Made by a program: the position numbers and the translations under genes | Notes under the pieces: model-generated | The model's database searches: none | Told to the model about the DNA's origin: nothing | What the model saw: only the letters and a program-made list of their open reading frames with translations | Origin: Clostridia bacterium | GTDB taxonomy: Bacteria; Bacillota; Clostridia; TANB77; UBA1234 | DNA: 35,825 nt | Direction: 5' to 3' | NCBI GenBank assembly: GCA_016291695.1 | Contig: JAEEYG010000104.1 | Location: 1 to 35,825 of the forward strand | Shown: one piece after another, positions 25,568-33,961 of the stretch | Numbering within the stretch: the stretch's first letter is position 1 | Layout of the letters: each line of letters begins with the position of its first letter

Positions 25568-27745
25568 ATGGTTACGATTCAAGACGTTACGTTCAATGCA
25601 AAGAAGTATAATAAACATTCTAATTCAAAAAAGATTTTATCTGCATACGAATTCGCAGAAAAGGCTCATGGCAATCAACTTAGAATGTCTGGTGAACCAT
25701 ATATCATACATCCTCTAGAAGTTGCATATATTATTACTACATTACAATTAGATGATGATTCAATTTGCGCCGCTCTTTTACATGACGTTTTTGAAGACAC
25801 AGACGTTTCTCATGAAGAGGTTAGAGAAAAGTTTGGAGAAGATGTCGAAAAACTTGTCGATGGTGTTACTAAACTTGGCAAATTATCTGCACAAACGTTT
25901 ATAGATAAAAGAGAAGAGCAAGTTGAAAATTATAGAAAGTTCTTCATGGCAATGGCAAAAGATATTCGTGTACTTATGATTAAGCTTGCGGATAGACTCC
26001 ACAACATGAGAACATTAAAACATCTTACTGATGAGAGAAAAGTTGCTAATGCAAAAGAAACTCGTATGCTATACGCGCCACTTGCAAATAGGCTAGGTAT
26101 CTATTCTATAAAGTGGGAATTAGAAGACTTGTCATTTATGTATTTGGAACCAGAAGCATATTTTGAACTTGCAAAAGGTGTTAAGTCTAAAAGAGAAGAA
26201 AGAGAAAAATTCATTAATGAAATAATCGAAGAACTTAAAGAAAAAATGAAAGAGGCTAAGATTACAGCAGAGATTTATGGCAGACCAAAGCATCTATGGA
26301 GCATATATCGAAAGATGCAAAAAGACAATAAAACCTTAGACCAAATATATGATCTTTTCGCACTTCGAATAATCGTTAATTCAGTTAAAGATTGCTACGC
26401 TGCACTTGGTTTTGTTCACGAAATGTACAAGCCAATGCCGGGTAGGTTTAAAGACTATATTGCAATGCCAAAACCAAACATGTACCAGTCACTTCATACT
26501 ACATTAATAGGCAGAAATGCAGTTCCTTTTGAAGTTCAGATTAGGACATGGGATATGCATAGAGTTGCTGAATATGGTATCGCAGCTCACTGGGCATACA
26601 AAGAAAAGGGTGCTTCGGTATCCGTTTCGGATGATAAGTTGTCATGGCTTAGAGAAACACTTGAATGGCAGAGCGAAACAAATGATGATAAAGAATTTAT
26701 GAACACCTTAAAGTTTGATTTGTTTGATGAGGAAGTATATGTATTTACTCCTGCTGGAGACATTAAAGCGCTTCCTGCTGGTTCGACTCCAATTGACTTT
26801 GCTTATTCAGTTCATGAACAAGTTGGACACAAAATGGTAGGAAGTAAAGTGAATTCTAAAATCGTTCCAATCACGACAATGCTTAAAAATGGTGACATAG
26901 TTGAGATTATTACTTCGGATAATTCAAAAGGTCCATCTCGTGACTGGATAAAGATGGTTAAGACTACGTCTGCAAGAACAAAGATTCAAAACTTTTTCAA
27001 AAAAGCATTAAAAGAAGAGAATACTGCAAGAGGAAAGGAAATGGTTGAAAAAGAGCTTAAGAGAATTGGCATACCATTTAGCGACCTTTTCAGAACAGAA
27101 TGGCTTGAAGAAGTTTTGCAAAAGTATAAATATAATACACTAGAGGATGCTTATGCAGCTATTGGATTTGGAGCAATATCGCCATTAAAAATAATAACAA
27201 GACTTTTAGAGGAATACAAAAAAGAAAATCAAGATATTGAAATTGATAAGAAAATTGAGGAATTAAAGCAAGTTAAGTTAGATAATAGACCTAGAAGTTC
27301 TAAAAACGGAATTATAGTAAAAGGAATTGAAAATTGCTTAGTAAAACTTGCTAAGTGTTGTAACCCACTTCCTGGAGATGAAATTGTTGGTTACATTACA
27401 AGAGGTAGAGGCGTTTCAATTCATAGGGCTGACTGCACAAATTGTAGAAACTTAATTAACAATGAACAAAGGTTAATAGACGTTGCATGGGAAAAGGAAG
27501 TTAAGGCTTCGTTTGTTACTGAAATTGCTATTTATGCAAATGATAGAAACGGCTTATTAGCAGATATTACAGTTGCACTTTTAGAGGTTAAAGCTAACAT
27601 TATTTCAGTTAATGCTAAAACTACACAAAATAGAGTTGCTATTATTACTATCGGTTCCGAAGTAGAGAGCATCGATCAGCTTAATAAAATTATTAAAGCT
27701 TTAAGAAAAGTTGACTCTGTATATGATGTTCAAAGAAGTAAATAG
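25568..27745 (+). CDS. relA: Bifunctional (p)ppGpp synthetase/hydrolase (RelA/SpoT family)
   Basis: A 725-residue long RSH protein; the ATG at 25568 follows AAAAGGAGG by 7 bases, so I prefer it to a GTG two codons earlier. The HD hydrolase domain (about 20-200) has HDVFEDT (about 70), the synthetase domain (about 230-350) has the YQSLHTT motif, then TGS (VYVFTPAGDIKALPAGSTP), the zinc-finger/CC region (KLAKCCNPLPGDEIVG) and a C-terminal ACT domain. It makes and degrades the stringent-response alarmone when amino acids run short. Both catalytic halves look intact. Confidence 0.96.
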   Translation: MVTIQDVTFNAKKYNKHSNSKKILSAYEFAEKAHGNQLRMSGEPYIIHPLEVAYIITTLQLDDDSICAALLHDVFEDTDVSHEEVREKFGEDVEKLVDGVTKLGKLSAQTFIDKREEQVENYRKFFMAMAKDIRVLMIKLADRLHNMRTLKHLTDERKVANAKETRMLYAPLANRLGIYSIKWELEDLSFMYLEPEAYFELAKGVKSKREEREKFINEIIEELKEKMKEAKITAEIYGRPKHLWSIYRKMQKDNKTLDQIYDLFALRIIVNSVKDCYAALGFVHEMYKPMPGRFKDYIAMPKPNMYQSLHTTLIGRNAVPFEVQIRTWDMHRVAEYGIAAHWAYKEKGASVSVSDDKLSWLRETLEWQSETNDDKEFMNTLKFDLFDEEVYVFTPAGDIKALPAGSTPIDFAYSVHEQVGHKMVGSKVNSKIVPITTMLKNGDIVEIITSDNSKGPSRDWIKMVKTTSARTKIQNFFKKALKEENTARGKEMVEKELKRIGIPFSDLFRTEWLEEVLQKYKYNTLEDAYAAIGFGAISPLKIITRLLEEYKKENQDIEIDKKIEELKQVKLDNRPRSSKNGIIVKGIENCLVKLAKCCNPLPGDEIVGYITRGRGVSIHRADCTNCRNLINNEQRLIDVAWEKEVKASFVTEIAIYANDRNGLLADITVALLEVKANIISVNAKTTQNRVAIITIGSEVESIDQLNKIIKALRKVDSVYDVQRSK

Positions 27746-27752
27746 AAAAATA

Positions 27753-27781
27753 AAAGAACTTGGAAATTTCCAAGTTCTTTT
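27753..27781. terminator. Bidirectional terminator between relA and tRNA-Leu
   Basis: Perfect 14-bp palindrome AAAGAACTTGGAAA / TTTCCAAGTTCTTT with T runs on both sides. It serves relA on the plus strand and the tRNA on the minus strand. Confidence 0.88.
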
Positions 27782-27863
27782 TGGTACCGGTGGTGGGACT
27801 TGAACCCACACGGTTTCCCGCATGATTTTGAGTCATGTGCGTCTGCCATTCCGCCACACCGGC
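27782..27863 (-). tRNA. tRNA-Leu (anticodon CAA)
   Basis: Minus-strand cloverleaf of 82 bases including an encoded CCA. Acceptor GCCGGTG / CACCGGT (with a terminal G-U pair), anticodon stem CATGA / TCATG with loop CTCAAAA giving CAA (reads UUG), a short class II variable arm (CGG-GAAA-CCG), and T-arm GTGGG-TTCAAGT-CCCAC. The type II variable arm supports Leu. Confidence 0.9.
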
Positions 27864-28027
27864 ATAAGACTTAATACTTGCCAATTATAGCATGAATTGA
27901 GGATGCTTGCAACAGAAAAATGAGTATATGCCACATGTCTTAATAATCTAATTATTGTCAATAATGGGCGATAATGATAATATAAATAGTAGGGAATTAT
28001 GCTATTTTTAAAGGTGGTTTAGACTAT

Positions 28028-28994
28028 ATGGCTTATTCTTTTTTAGGACCTGAAAAATTTCAGAATGAAAACTATAGAAAAATATCAGAGGCACTACTAA
28101 GATTTGCTAAAGATGACAAAACTCGAGCTATTATTCAAGGCATTTTGGAGCAAGGTGGAATTGAAGAGTATTCTGTAAATGGTTTCTCTGAACTTATGAA
28201 TAGATGGAATATTTTTGTGGAGACTCGAAGACGAATTAGTATGGCATATTTGGTTTCACAATATCCAGAGACTTTTGATTGCATCAGAGCTGGCAAAATT
28301 GGACTGTTTCACGGAACGTCGGCATCAGCACTTCCGGGAATGCTTAGAGTTGGGTTAAGATCGTTTGGTAGGCTTAGAGATGATGGGGAAGAAATCATAT
28401 CTGGTGAGAAAGCCACAATGGAATATAGAACTAGAACACATTCTGATAGATTTATAAGCATGACTGACGACATGTGGACTGCGCTAGAATATTCATTTTA
28501 TGAGAATAAGGGTGAAGGTTTTGGAGTAGTAGTCGGAATTAATGAGGAAGCTCTTAAAAAGTTGCAAACTCTTAGAGTTCGTTCAGATTGTATTGAAGCC
28601 GGAATTCGTGAAATAATACCTACTAATTTAATATCTTTTTTAGGCGTGCCGGCGAATAGAGTTGCGTTAGTGAATAAAATGGTAGGTGATAAACCTATTT
28701 CGGTAATGCCTATGCCTCTTCAGATGGAAGATTTATTTTTTAGTCTTGACGAAAGCCGGAAGAGCCACTATTGATTATGAGCGACTAGAAAAAATGCTAG
28801 AAAGAGGCAATAGTGGCAGTAAAACGTTTGGAAGTCATTCGTTTATGAAACTTGCAGAAAAATTTCATTTTGCTGATATACAAAAAGCACTAGAGAAATT
28901 AAAAAAGTCGGTTATTCCCGGAAGAAAGAATAAAGATAATAGTGGATTAACAAATCGAGATATAGAAGGTGATGGTGGCGAACATGGATTCTAA
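28028..28994 (+). CDS. ADP-ribosyltransferase-like protein, interrupted at CGGA
   Basis: A 321-residue protein if C28757 is skipped. Residues 92-112 (GLFHGTSASALPGMLRVGLR) resemble the HGT/HGS start of PARP/KptA-like ADP-ribosyltransferase folds. A middle segment (ISMTDDMWTALEYS, 143-156) resembles the Ser-Thr/Ala-Tyr motif, and E190 or E195 before IIPTNLISFLGVP could be the catalytic Glu. These are pattern matches without a search. The zero frame ends with DESRKSHY at TGA 28772. The shifted frame continues DESGRATIDYERLEKML for a helical tail to 28994. The tail overlaps the next small gene by 11 bases. Function is uncertain; a toxin or RNA/protein-modifying role is possible. Confidence 0.6.
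28754..28760 (+). other. CGGA +1 frameshift site in the ART-like gene
   Basis: The zero-frame codons are AGC CGG AAG. Skipping C28757 gives AGC GGA AGA and continues to 28994. The zero frame stops at TGA 28772-28774. Here the shift adds a C-terminal domain of about 78 residues rather than rescuing the whole protein. Confidence 0.7.
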
Positions 28995-29268
28995 TAGCTT
29001 AAGTTTTAATGATGTTTTAAAAGAAGTATATGCCATTCTTTCTTTTGCCGATGAAAAAATGGTTAGTAAGATTCCTGATGATATTTTTCAAGATATTATT
29101 ACTAATGCAGCTATGTCAGATTATGAACCCAAAATAGATATGAACAAAAGCCTTGATGAACAAGATATATCTAATGAAAGTAAAAGCTTTTTAACCGCCC
29201 TTTGGTATAAATATATGGCTGATGACGACGAAAAAAGCGATATTGCTAAGATTTGGTCAAGCAACTAA
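28984..29268 (+). CDS. Small acidic protein downstream of the ART-like gene
   Basis: A 94-residue soluble protein opening MDSNSLSFNDVLKEVY; the ATG at 28984 is chosen for a GGTGG site at 28975, though an ATG at 28972 is possible. It contains a pattern (KIPDDIFQDIITNA, then DMNKSLDEQDISNE) that I recognise from a widespread family of small clostridial proteins of unknown function. It overlaps the shifted end of the ART-like gene, which suggests translational coupling and a shared role such as an antitoxin or partner. That role is inference only. Confidence 0.7.
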   Translation: MDSNSLSFNDVLKEVYAILSFADEKMVSKIPDDIFQDIITNAAMSDYEPKIDMNKSLDEQDISNESKSFLTALWYKYMADDDEKSDIAKIWSSN

Positions 29269-29368
29269 TTGGTTAGTTTGGCTTAAAAAGGTTAGAATTG
29301 ATTGAAATAATGTTAAAAATGTGCTAAAATTCACGTGCTTTAGCAAAAATGAAACGGAGGAAAGCAGA

Positions 29369-30091
29369 ATGAATAAACTATTATGTTTATTGTTAGCGAT
29401 TGTGTGCATATTTGTGGTTTGCGGATGTGATGATACTAAAAACCAAAACGTAGATGTACAGCCTCAAACTACTAGCAAAAATGTAGAAAATAAAGTTGAA
29501 GAGAAAGAATTGATTATTCCTGATGAATTAAAGAGCTATGCAAAAAATGATTTAGCAATGACAGAAGAAGAATTAAAAACGGCATTTGCTGACTTTGATG
29601 GTGATGGAGTTGCAGAATTATTTCAGATTATTCAGCCACATTGGGAGGCAGGAGTTAATTTCCACATCTTTTCATTAGTAGATGGTAAAGCACAAGAAGT
29701 GATTGTACCAGAAGAAGGACTGGAATGGACTTTCGCAGCAATTACAAAACTTGAGATTAGAAAAGAAAAAGGCGAAAACGTTATATATTTGACAAATGAA
29801 TATGGCGATGGTTTGTGTGGAGAAGGCTCTGAAACGATGATATTAAAGAACAAAAATGGTGTTCTTACGAAGACTTCAATTGCTTCTTATAGCTGTGACA
29901 GTGAAGCCGAAGAAGCTAAGCGAGCTGGCTTTGGCGATATAAATGAGCTTACAACAGAACAGTTTAAAGAATATGTAGAAGCTCACACACTAAAATATGA
30001 AGCAAACGGGCAAAGATTGACGGAAGAGGTTTATCATAGTATTATAAACCAATTTGAGGCAGAACATGAACTTGTTGCAAAGATAAAATAA
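29369..30091 (+). CDS. Lipoprotein of unknown function with an acidic DxDGDG-type loop
   Basis: A 240-residue exported lipoprotein. The ATG at 29369 has a GGAGG site; an in-frame upstream start would spoil the signal peptide. A hydrophobic signal (4-18) ends in VVCGC with the lipidated Cys at 20, followed by a polar linker (21-50). The mature part has ADFDGDGVAELFQI (about 73-86), a calcium-binding or FG-GAP-like loop seen in many secreted Firmicute proteins. I know no function for it. It lies 18 bases before gltX and may share its transcript. Confidence 0.82.
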   Translation: MNKLLCLLLAIVCIFVVCGCDDTKNQNVDVQPQTTSKNVENKVEEKELIIPDELKSYAKNDLAMTEEELKTAFADFDGDGVAELFQIIQPHWEAGVNFHIFSLVDGKAQEVIVPEEGLEWTFAAITKLEIRKEKGENVIYLTNEYGDGLCGEGSETMILKNKNGVLTKTSIASYSCDSEAEEAKRAGFGDINELTTEQFKEYVEAHTLKYEANGQRLTEEVYHSIINQFEAEHELVAKIK

Positions 30092-30109
30092 TTAGGAGAT
30101 GAATTATAA

Positions 30110-31744
30110 ATGCTTACAGACAAAGAATTAGCAGATTTGATATTTCCAAATATCACAAAAACAGTGGAAGATTATGAGAAAATGTATCCTGAAAGAAACT
30201 TGCCAGAAGGTGCAATTGTTACAAGGTATGCACCTAGTCCAACAGGATATATACATATAGGAGCTTTGTACCAAAGCTTTGTATCAGCTGCTTTTGCAAG
30301 ACAGACAAATGGTGTGTTTTTCTTGAGAGTAGAAGATACTGACACAAAAAGAACAATCGAAAATGGTATTCATCATATCATTAATGGTTTAAAAGAATAT
30401 AATGTTACATTTGACGAAGGCCAAGTTGACGATGACAACTATAAAGGCGATTATGGTCCTTATGTTCAAAGTGAAAGAAAAGAGATTTATCAGGCTTTTG
30501 TTAAGCATCTTTTGGAGAGAGGACTTGCTTATCCATGTTTCTGTTCTCCAGAAGATTTGGAAGCAATGCGTGCAAAGCAAGAAAAAACAAAAGCAAGAAT
30601 TGGTTATTATGGTCCATGGGCAACATGCAGAAACTTGAGCAATGACCAACGCGCAGAAAGAATTAAAAATGGTGACCCATATATTATTAGACTTAAATCT
30701 CCAGGAAACTTTGATCACAAGAAGACTATTGTAGATGCTATAAAAGGAAAACTAAGCTTCCCAGAAAATGATCAAGATATCGTTATTTGTAAGTCTGATG
30801 GTCTTCCAACATATCACTTTGCACATTTAGTTGATGATCATCTAATGCGTACAACACATGTAATTAGAGGAGACGAGTGGGTTGCATCACTTCCAATTCA
30901 CGTTCAACTTTTTGAGGTATTTGGATTTAAACTACCTACATATTGTCACATAGCACCAATTGCAAAGATGGAAGATGGCAAAGTTAGAAAGATTAGTAAG
31001 AGAAAAGACCCAGAAGCTGCAACTTCATACTATCACGAGCTTGGAGTACCATTAGAAGCGGTTAAGCTATACTTGGGTACATTAGCAAATTCTGGTTTTG
31101 AGCCTTGGTATACATCAAATCCAGCTGTTAAAGCTGAAGAATATGTATTTGAATTTTCAAAGATGTCAAAAAGCCCTGCTATATTTGACTTAGATAAATT
31201 AAACTTCATCTGTAAAGAATACATGGCAAGGATTTCTGCTAAAGAGGTTTATGAAGGCATTGCAAATTATTTAAATGAATTTGATAAAGACTTCTATGAG
31301 ATTTTTACAAAGAATCCAGAGTATTCTACAGCATTTTTAAATATCGAAAGAGAGCAAAAGAAGCCTCGTAAAGATTTGGCATACTATAGTGATGCTAAAA
31401 ATGAGATGTGGTACATGTTTGATGAACTATTTACAAATAAGTGGGAAGATACAGAGTACAAAGTAGATACAGAAATGCTTAAAGACTACATTACTAATTA
31501 TTATGATGCTTCAAAAACTCAGCAAGAGTGGTTTGACGAGTTGGCTACATTTGGTGCAAAGTATAATTACGCTACAACAAAAGAATATAAGGCAAATCCA
31601 GAAGCTTATGCTGGTTCAATTGGTAATATTTGCGAGATGTTAAGATATGTTGTTACAACAAAACATCAATCTCCAAGCTTATATGACATTCTTAAACTTT
31701 TTGGAAAAGAAAGAATTTTAAAGAGAATAGAAAGTTTTAAATAA
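30110..31744 (+). CDS. gltX: Glutamate--tRNA ligase
   Basis: A 544-residue class I aminoacyl-tRNA synthetase that charges tRNA-Glu (and possibly tRNA-Gln, in organisms using the amidotransferase route). The HIGH region is APSPTGYIHIGAL (41-53), the RVEDTD Glu-binding segment follows, and the KMSKS loop appears as KISKRKDP near 295-302. It is about 50 residues longer than the classical bacterial enzyme, as in some clostridial forms. An AGGAG site precedes the ATG, and a terminator follows the stop. Confidence 0.94.
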   Translation: MLTDKELADLIFPNITKTVEDYEKMYPERNLPEGAIVTRYAPSPTGYIHIGALYQSFVSAAFARQTNGVFFLRVEDTDTKRTIENGIHHIINGLKEYNVTFDEGQVDDDNYKGDYGPYVQSERKEIYQAFVKHLLERGLAYPCFCSPEDLEAMRAKQEKTKARIGYYGPWATCRNLSNDQRAERIKNGDPYIIRLKSPGNFDHKKTIVDAIKGKLSFPENDQDIVICKSDGLPTYHFAHLVDDHLMRTTHVIRGDEWVASLPIHVQLFEVFGFKLPTYCHIAPIAKMEDGKVRKISKRKDPEAATSYYHELGVPLEAVKLYLGTLANSGFEPWYTSNPAVKAEEYVFEFSKMSKSPAIFDLDKLNFICKEYMARISAKEVYEGIANYLNEFDKDFYEIFTKNPEYSTAFLNIEREQKKPRKDLAYYSDAKNEMWYMFDELFTNKWEDTEYKVDTEMLKDYITNYYDASKTQQEWFDELATFGAKYNYATTKEYKANPEAYAGSIGNICEMLRYVVTTKHQSPSLYDILKLFGKERILKRIESFK

Positions 31745-31757
31745 TTGCTTAAATTAG

Positions 31758-31790
31758 GGCATCCTGCAAAGAACAGGATGCCTTTAATTA
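31758..31790 (+). terminator. Terminator after gltX
   Basis: GGCATCCTG / CAGGATGCC stem (31758-31782) followed by a T-rich tail. Confidence 0.85.
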
Positions 31791-31927
31791 TGACAATAAT
31801 ATTAAAAAAATATAATAATTTCTTTAAATATAAGCATTCTTGGCATTATTGTTATAAAATGTTTTCATGATTAATATGCGTGATAGTTCGTTATTGCGTT
31901 CTATGAACAAAAGAGGAGGAGTTTGGT

Positions 31928-32260
31928 ATGAAACTTAATGCTAAAGTTGGAGCATTACTAGCTACACTTGCAAGTACAGCATCTGTTTGTTATGCGGATA
32001 TTGTTAGTCCTGCTAGTGCATCACCAGTAGTAACTAGGAGCCTTGTTGATTGGGTATCTTTGGTTGCTGAGATTTTATCTTTATTTGGACTAGTTGTATT
32101 TATTCTTTACATTGGTAAATTCATTACTAGCACAAATAAGGGTGAAGAGATGGATGACAAAACATCTAACCATATTAAAAACGGTGTTATGACATCTTTA
32201 GTAATAATTGCGCTTTGCCAAGCAGTTATTATAGTAGTACAAGCAGTATTTGTAAAATAG
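31928..32260 (+). CDS. Small exported membrane protein, VirB2/TrbC pilin-like topology
   Basis: A 110-residue protein with an N-terminal signal peptide (1-23, likely cut after SVCYA), a short extracytoplasmic stretch and two membrane spans (about 43-65 and 88-109) joined by a charged loop (TNKGEEMDDKTSNHIKNG). This is the topology of TrbC/VirB2 pilins of type IV secretion systems. No other secretion gene is near, so it is an orphan and the assignment is by topology only. GAGGAGG precedes the ATG, and it has its own terminator. Confidence 0.72.
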   Translation: MKLNAKVGALLATLASTASVCYADIVSPASASPVVTRSLVDWVSLVAEILSLFGLVVFILYIGKFITSTNKGEEMDDKTSNHIKNGVMTSLVIIALCQAVIIVVQAVFVK

Positions 32261-32272
32261 TATATATTGTTA

Positions 32273-32300
32273 AAAAGCCTGATTTCATCAGGCTTTTATT
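32273..32300 (+). terminator. Terminator after the VirB2-like gene
   Basis: AAAAGCCTGA / TCAGGCTTTT stem followed by ATTTAT. Confidence 0.85.
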
Positions 32301-32405
32301 TATGTCTGAGAGTCTTAAATTGCTAAAAAGCCTTTTATTTTATGTAAAATTCTGCTAAAATAGCAGTGTTTTTAGACAGAGTTTTATTGGGAAAGGTGAA
32401 AAAAT

Positions 32406-33632
32406 ATGAACATAGACGAAATCATAAGCCAAGCAGAGATTGATTTACAGGGGATTTATCATGAGCTTGATGAAATTGAATATAAAAATACTAAAAAGGT
32501 GATAGATGCCTTTAAGGAAAACAAAATTTCAGAGATGCATCTTAATGGTACAACTGGTTATGGCTATGGAGATGCCGGAAGGGAAGCTATTGAGAATATA
32601 TTTGCAAAAGTATTTCATGGCGAAGACGCAATAGTTCGCTCACAGTTTATTTCTGGCACACAAACCATTTCTACTTGTCTTTTTGGTATATTACGTCCTG
32701 GAGATTTAGTTTTGAGTATTAATGGAAAACCATATGACACTTTGGACGAAGTCATCGGAATCGAAGATAACCCAAGTTCGCTTAAAGCGTGGGGAATAAA
32801 CTATGAACACGTTGAATTAAGGGATGGAAAGTTAGATATTCCAGCAATTGTAGATAGAGTATCTAAAAATGACATTAAGTTAATTATTGCTCAGCGTTCA
32901 AGAGGATATTTATATAGAGATGCTTTTACAATGGAAGAACTGGAAGAAGCATTTGATGCGATTAGAGGAGCAAATAATAGCGCATATATAATGGTAGACA
33001 ACTGCTATGGAGAATTTACAGATGTAAGAGAACCATTAGAAGTTGGTGCAGATTTAATTGTTGGTTCACTAATTAAAAATCCAGGCGCTGGAATTGCCAA
33101 AACGGGCGGATACATAGTAGGAAAAAAAGAATTAATAGATTTGATTTCAGATAGGTACAGTGCACCCGGTCTTGGAAAAGAAGGAGGAGCATCCTTTAAC
33201 CATAATAGAGAAATCTTACAAGGCTTTTTCATGGCGCCACACACAGTTAATCAAGCATTGAAAACTGCAGTTTTTTCAGCATATTGTTTGGAAAAGCTAG
33301 GATTTGAAGCTTCACCAAGGTATGATGCTAAAAGATCTGACATTGTTCAAATGATAAAGTTTAATGACCCAGATAAACTTATAAAATATTGTCAGGGAAT
33401 TCAAGCAATGTCACCAGTTGATAGTCACGTAAAACCAATGCCGTGGGATATGCCGGGATATACAGATAAAGTAGTTATGGCATCTGGGGCATTTACAGCT
33501 GGTTCTTCAATAGAGATTAGTTGTGATGGACCAATTAGACCACCGTATGTTGCTTATCAGCAGGGAGGGTTGACTTTCCAGAGTGGAAAATTGGCGGTCA
33601 TAAATGCTATAAAAGCCGTAATGAATTCGTAG
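32406..33632 (+). CDS. PLP-dependent 'aluminium resistance' family enzyme (COG4100, methionine gamma-lyase-like)
   Basis: A 408-residue PLP fold-type I enzyme. Residues include the phosphate-binding SGTQTIS (83-89), D198 in VDNCYGEF and the Schiff-base Lys 224 in GSLIKNPGAG. The family is named for aluminium resistance and is related to cystathionine/methionine gamma-lyases; its physiological reaction is not firmly known. The TAG stop codon lies inside a palindromic repeat (CGTAGCGG, 33628-33635), so the last residues depend on that repeat. AAAGGTG precedes the ATG. Confidence 0.9.
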   Translation: MNIDEIISQAEIDLQGIYHELDEIEYKNTKKVIDAFKENKISEMHLNGTTGYGYGDAGREAIENIFAKVFHGEDAIVRSQFISGTQTISTCLFGILRPGDLVLSINGKPYDTLDEVIGIEDNPSSLKAWGINYEHVELRDGKLDIPAIVDRVSKNDIKLIIAQRSRGYLYRDAFTMEELEEAFDAIRGANNSAYIMVDNCYGEFTDVREPLEVGADLIVGSLIKNPGAGIAKTGGYIVGKKELIDLISDRYSAPGLGKEGGASFNHNREILQGFFMAPHTVNQALKTAVFSAYCLEKLGFEASPRYDAKRSDIVQMIKFNDPDKLIKYCQGIQAMSPVDSHVKPMPWDMPGYTDKVVMASGAFTAGSSIEISCDGPIRPPYVAYQQGGLTFQSGKLAVINAIKAVMNS

Positions 33633-33650
33633 CGGCGAGCATTGCTCGCC
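33628..33650. repeat. REP-like palindromic repeat unit a
   Basis: CGTAGC followed by the palindrome GGCGAGCA-T-TGCTCGCC. Its TAG supplies the stop codon of the PLP enzyme gene. An identical unit lies 42 bases downstream. Confidence 0.8.
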
Positions 33651-33669
33651 ATGAATGAAAGCACACTTC

Positions 33670-33692
33670 CGTAGCGGCGAGCATTGCTCGCC
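33670..33692. repeat. REP-like palindromic repeat unit b
   Basis: Identical 23-bp unit (CGTAGC plus palindrome GGCGAGCA-T-TGCTCGCC) in the same orientation as unit a, inside the 330-base gap before the flavoprotein gene. Confidence 0.8.
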
Positions 33693-33731
33693 ACAAAGCA
33701 CATTTATTAATACATCTACTCACATCGTCCA

Positions 33732-33854
33732 GGAACTAATGTTATCTATTAAAAAAACGGTCGCCCGCCTATAAGTTGGAAATTTTGCAAGCAAAATTTC
33801 CTTCCACAAGCTCCATCAAACTCTTACGTTTTTTCAATATATAACATTAGTACC
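33732..33854 (-). repeat. Long-hairpin structured repeat, copy 2
   Basis: Inverted orientation relative to copy 1 at 2115-2255. Read on the minus strand it has arms GGTACTAATGTTATATATTG and complement, the conserved core TAAGAGTTTGATGGAGCTTG, inner hairpin GGAAATTTTGC / GCAAAATTTCC, and GGCGGGCGAC. Against copy 1 the inner hairpin shows an A-T to C-G exchange, and the outer arms differ in sequence but still pair. It is flanked by REP-like units on both sides. Confidence 0.8.
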
Positions 33855-33882
33855 TGTACGCTGTGTGAATCTACTAATAATC

Positions 33883-33930
33883 CGTAGCGGCGAGCACTGC
33901 TCGCCATGGACAGCACTGCTGTCCGCTACG
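33883..33930. repeat. REP-like palindromic repeat unit c, cruciform form
   Basis: CGTAGCGG (33883-33890) pairs with CCGCTACG (33923-33930) and encloses two hairpins, GCGAGCACTGCTCGC and GGACAGCACTGCTGTCC. It gives a three-way or cloverleaf-like fold. It lies 31 bases before the flavoprotein start. Confidence 0.8.
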
Positions 33931-33961
33931 AAAACAATAATCCGATTGTGAGGTGAAAAAT

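Noticed and set aside
2515-28760. Sequencing error as the explanation of the five CGGA breaks
   Set aside because: All five insertions are a C directly before GGA with different preceding bases, while numerous AGGA and other GGA sequences elsewhere in the window are unaffected. A random or homopolymer error would not produce this. A systematic modification-linked basecalling artefact remains possible, so read data should still be checked.
2341-28994. Reassignment of CGG to another single amino acid
   Set aside because: A simple triplet reassignment would leave the reading frame unchanged, but each of the five sites needs a +1 change and is closed by an early stop in the zero frame.
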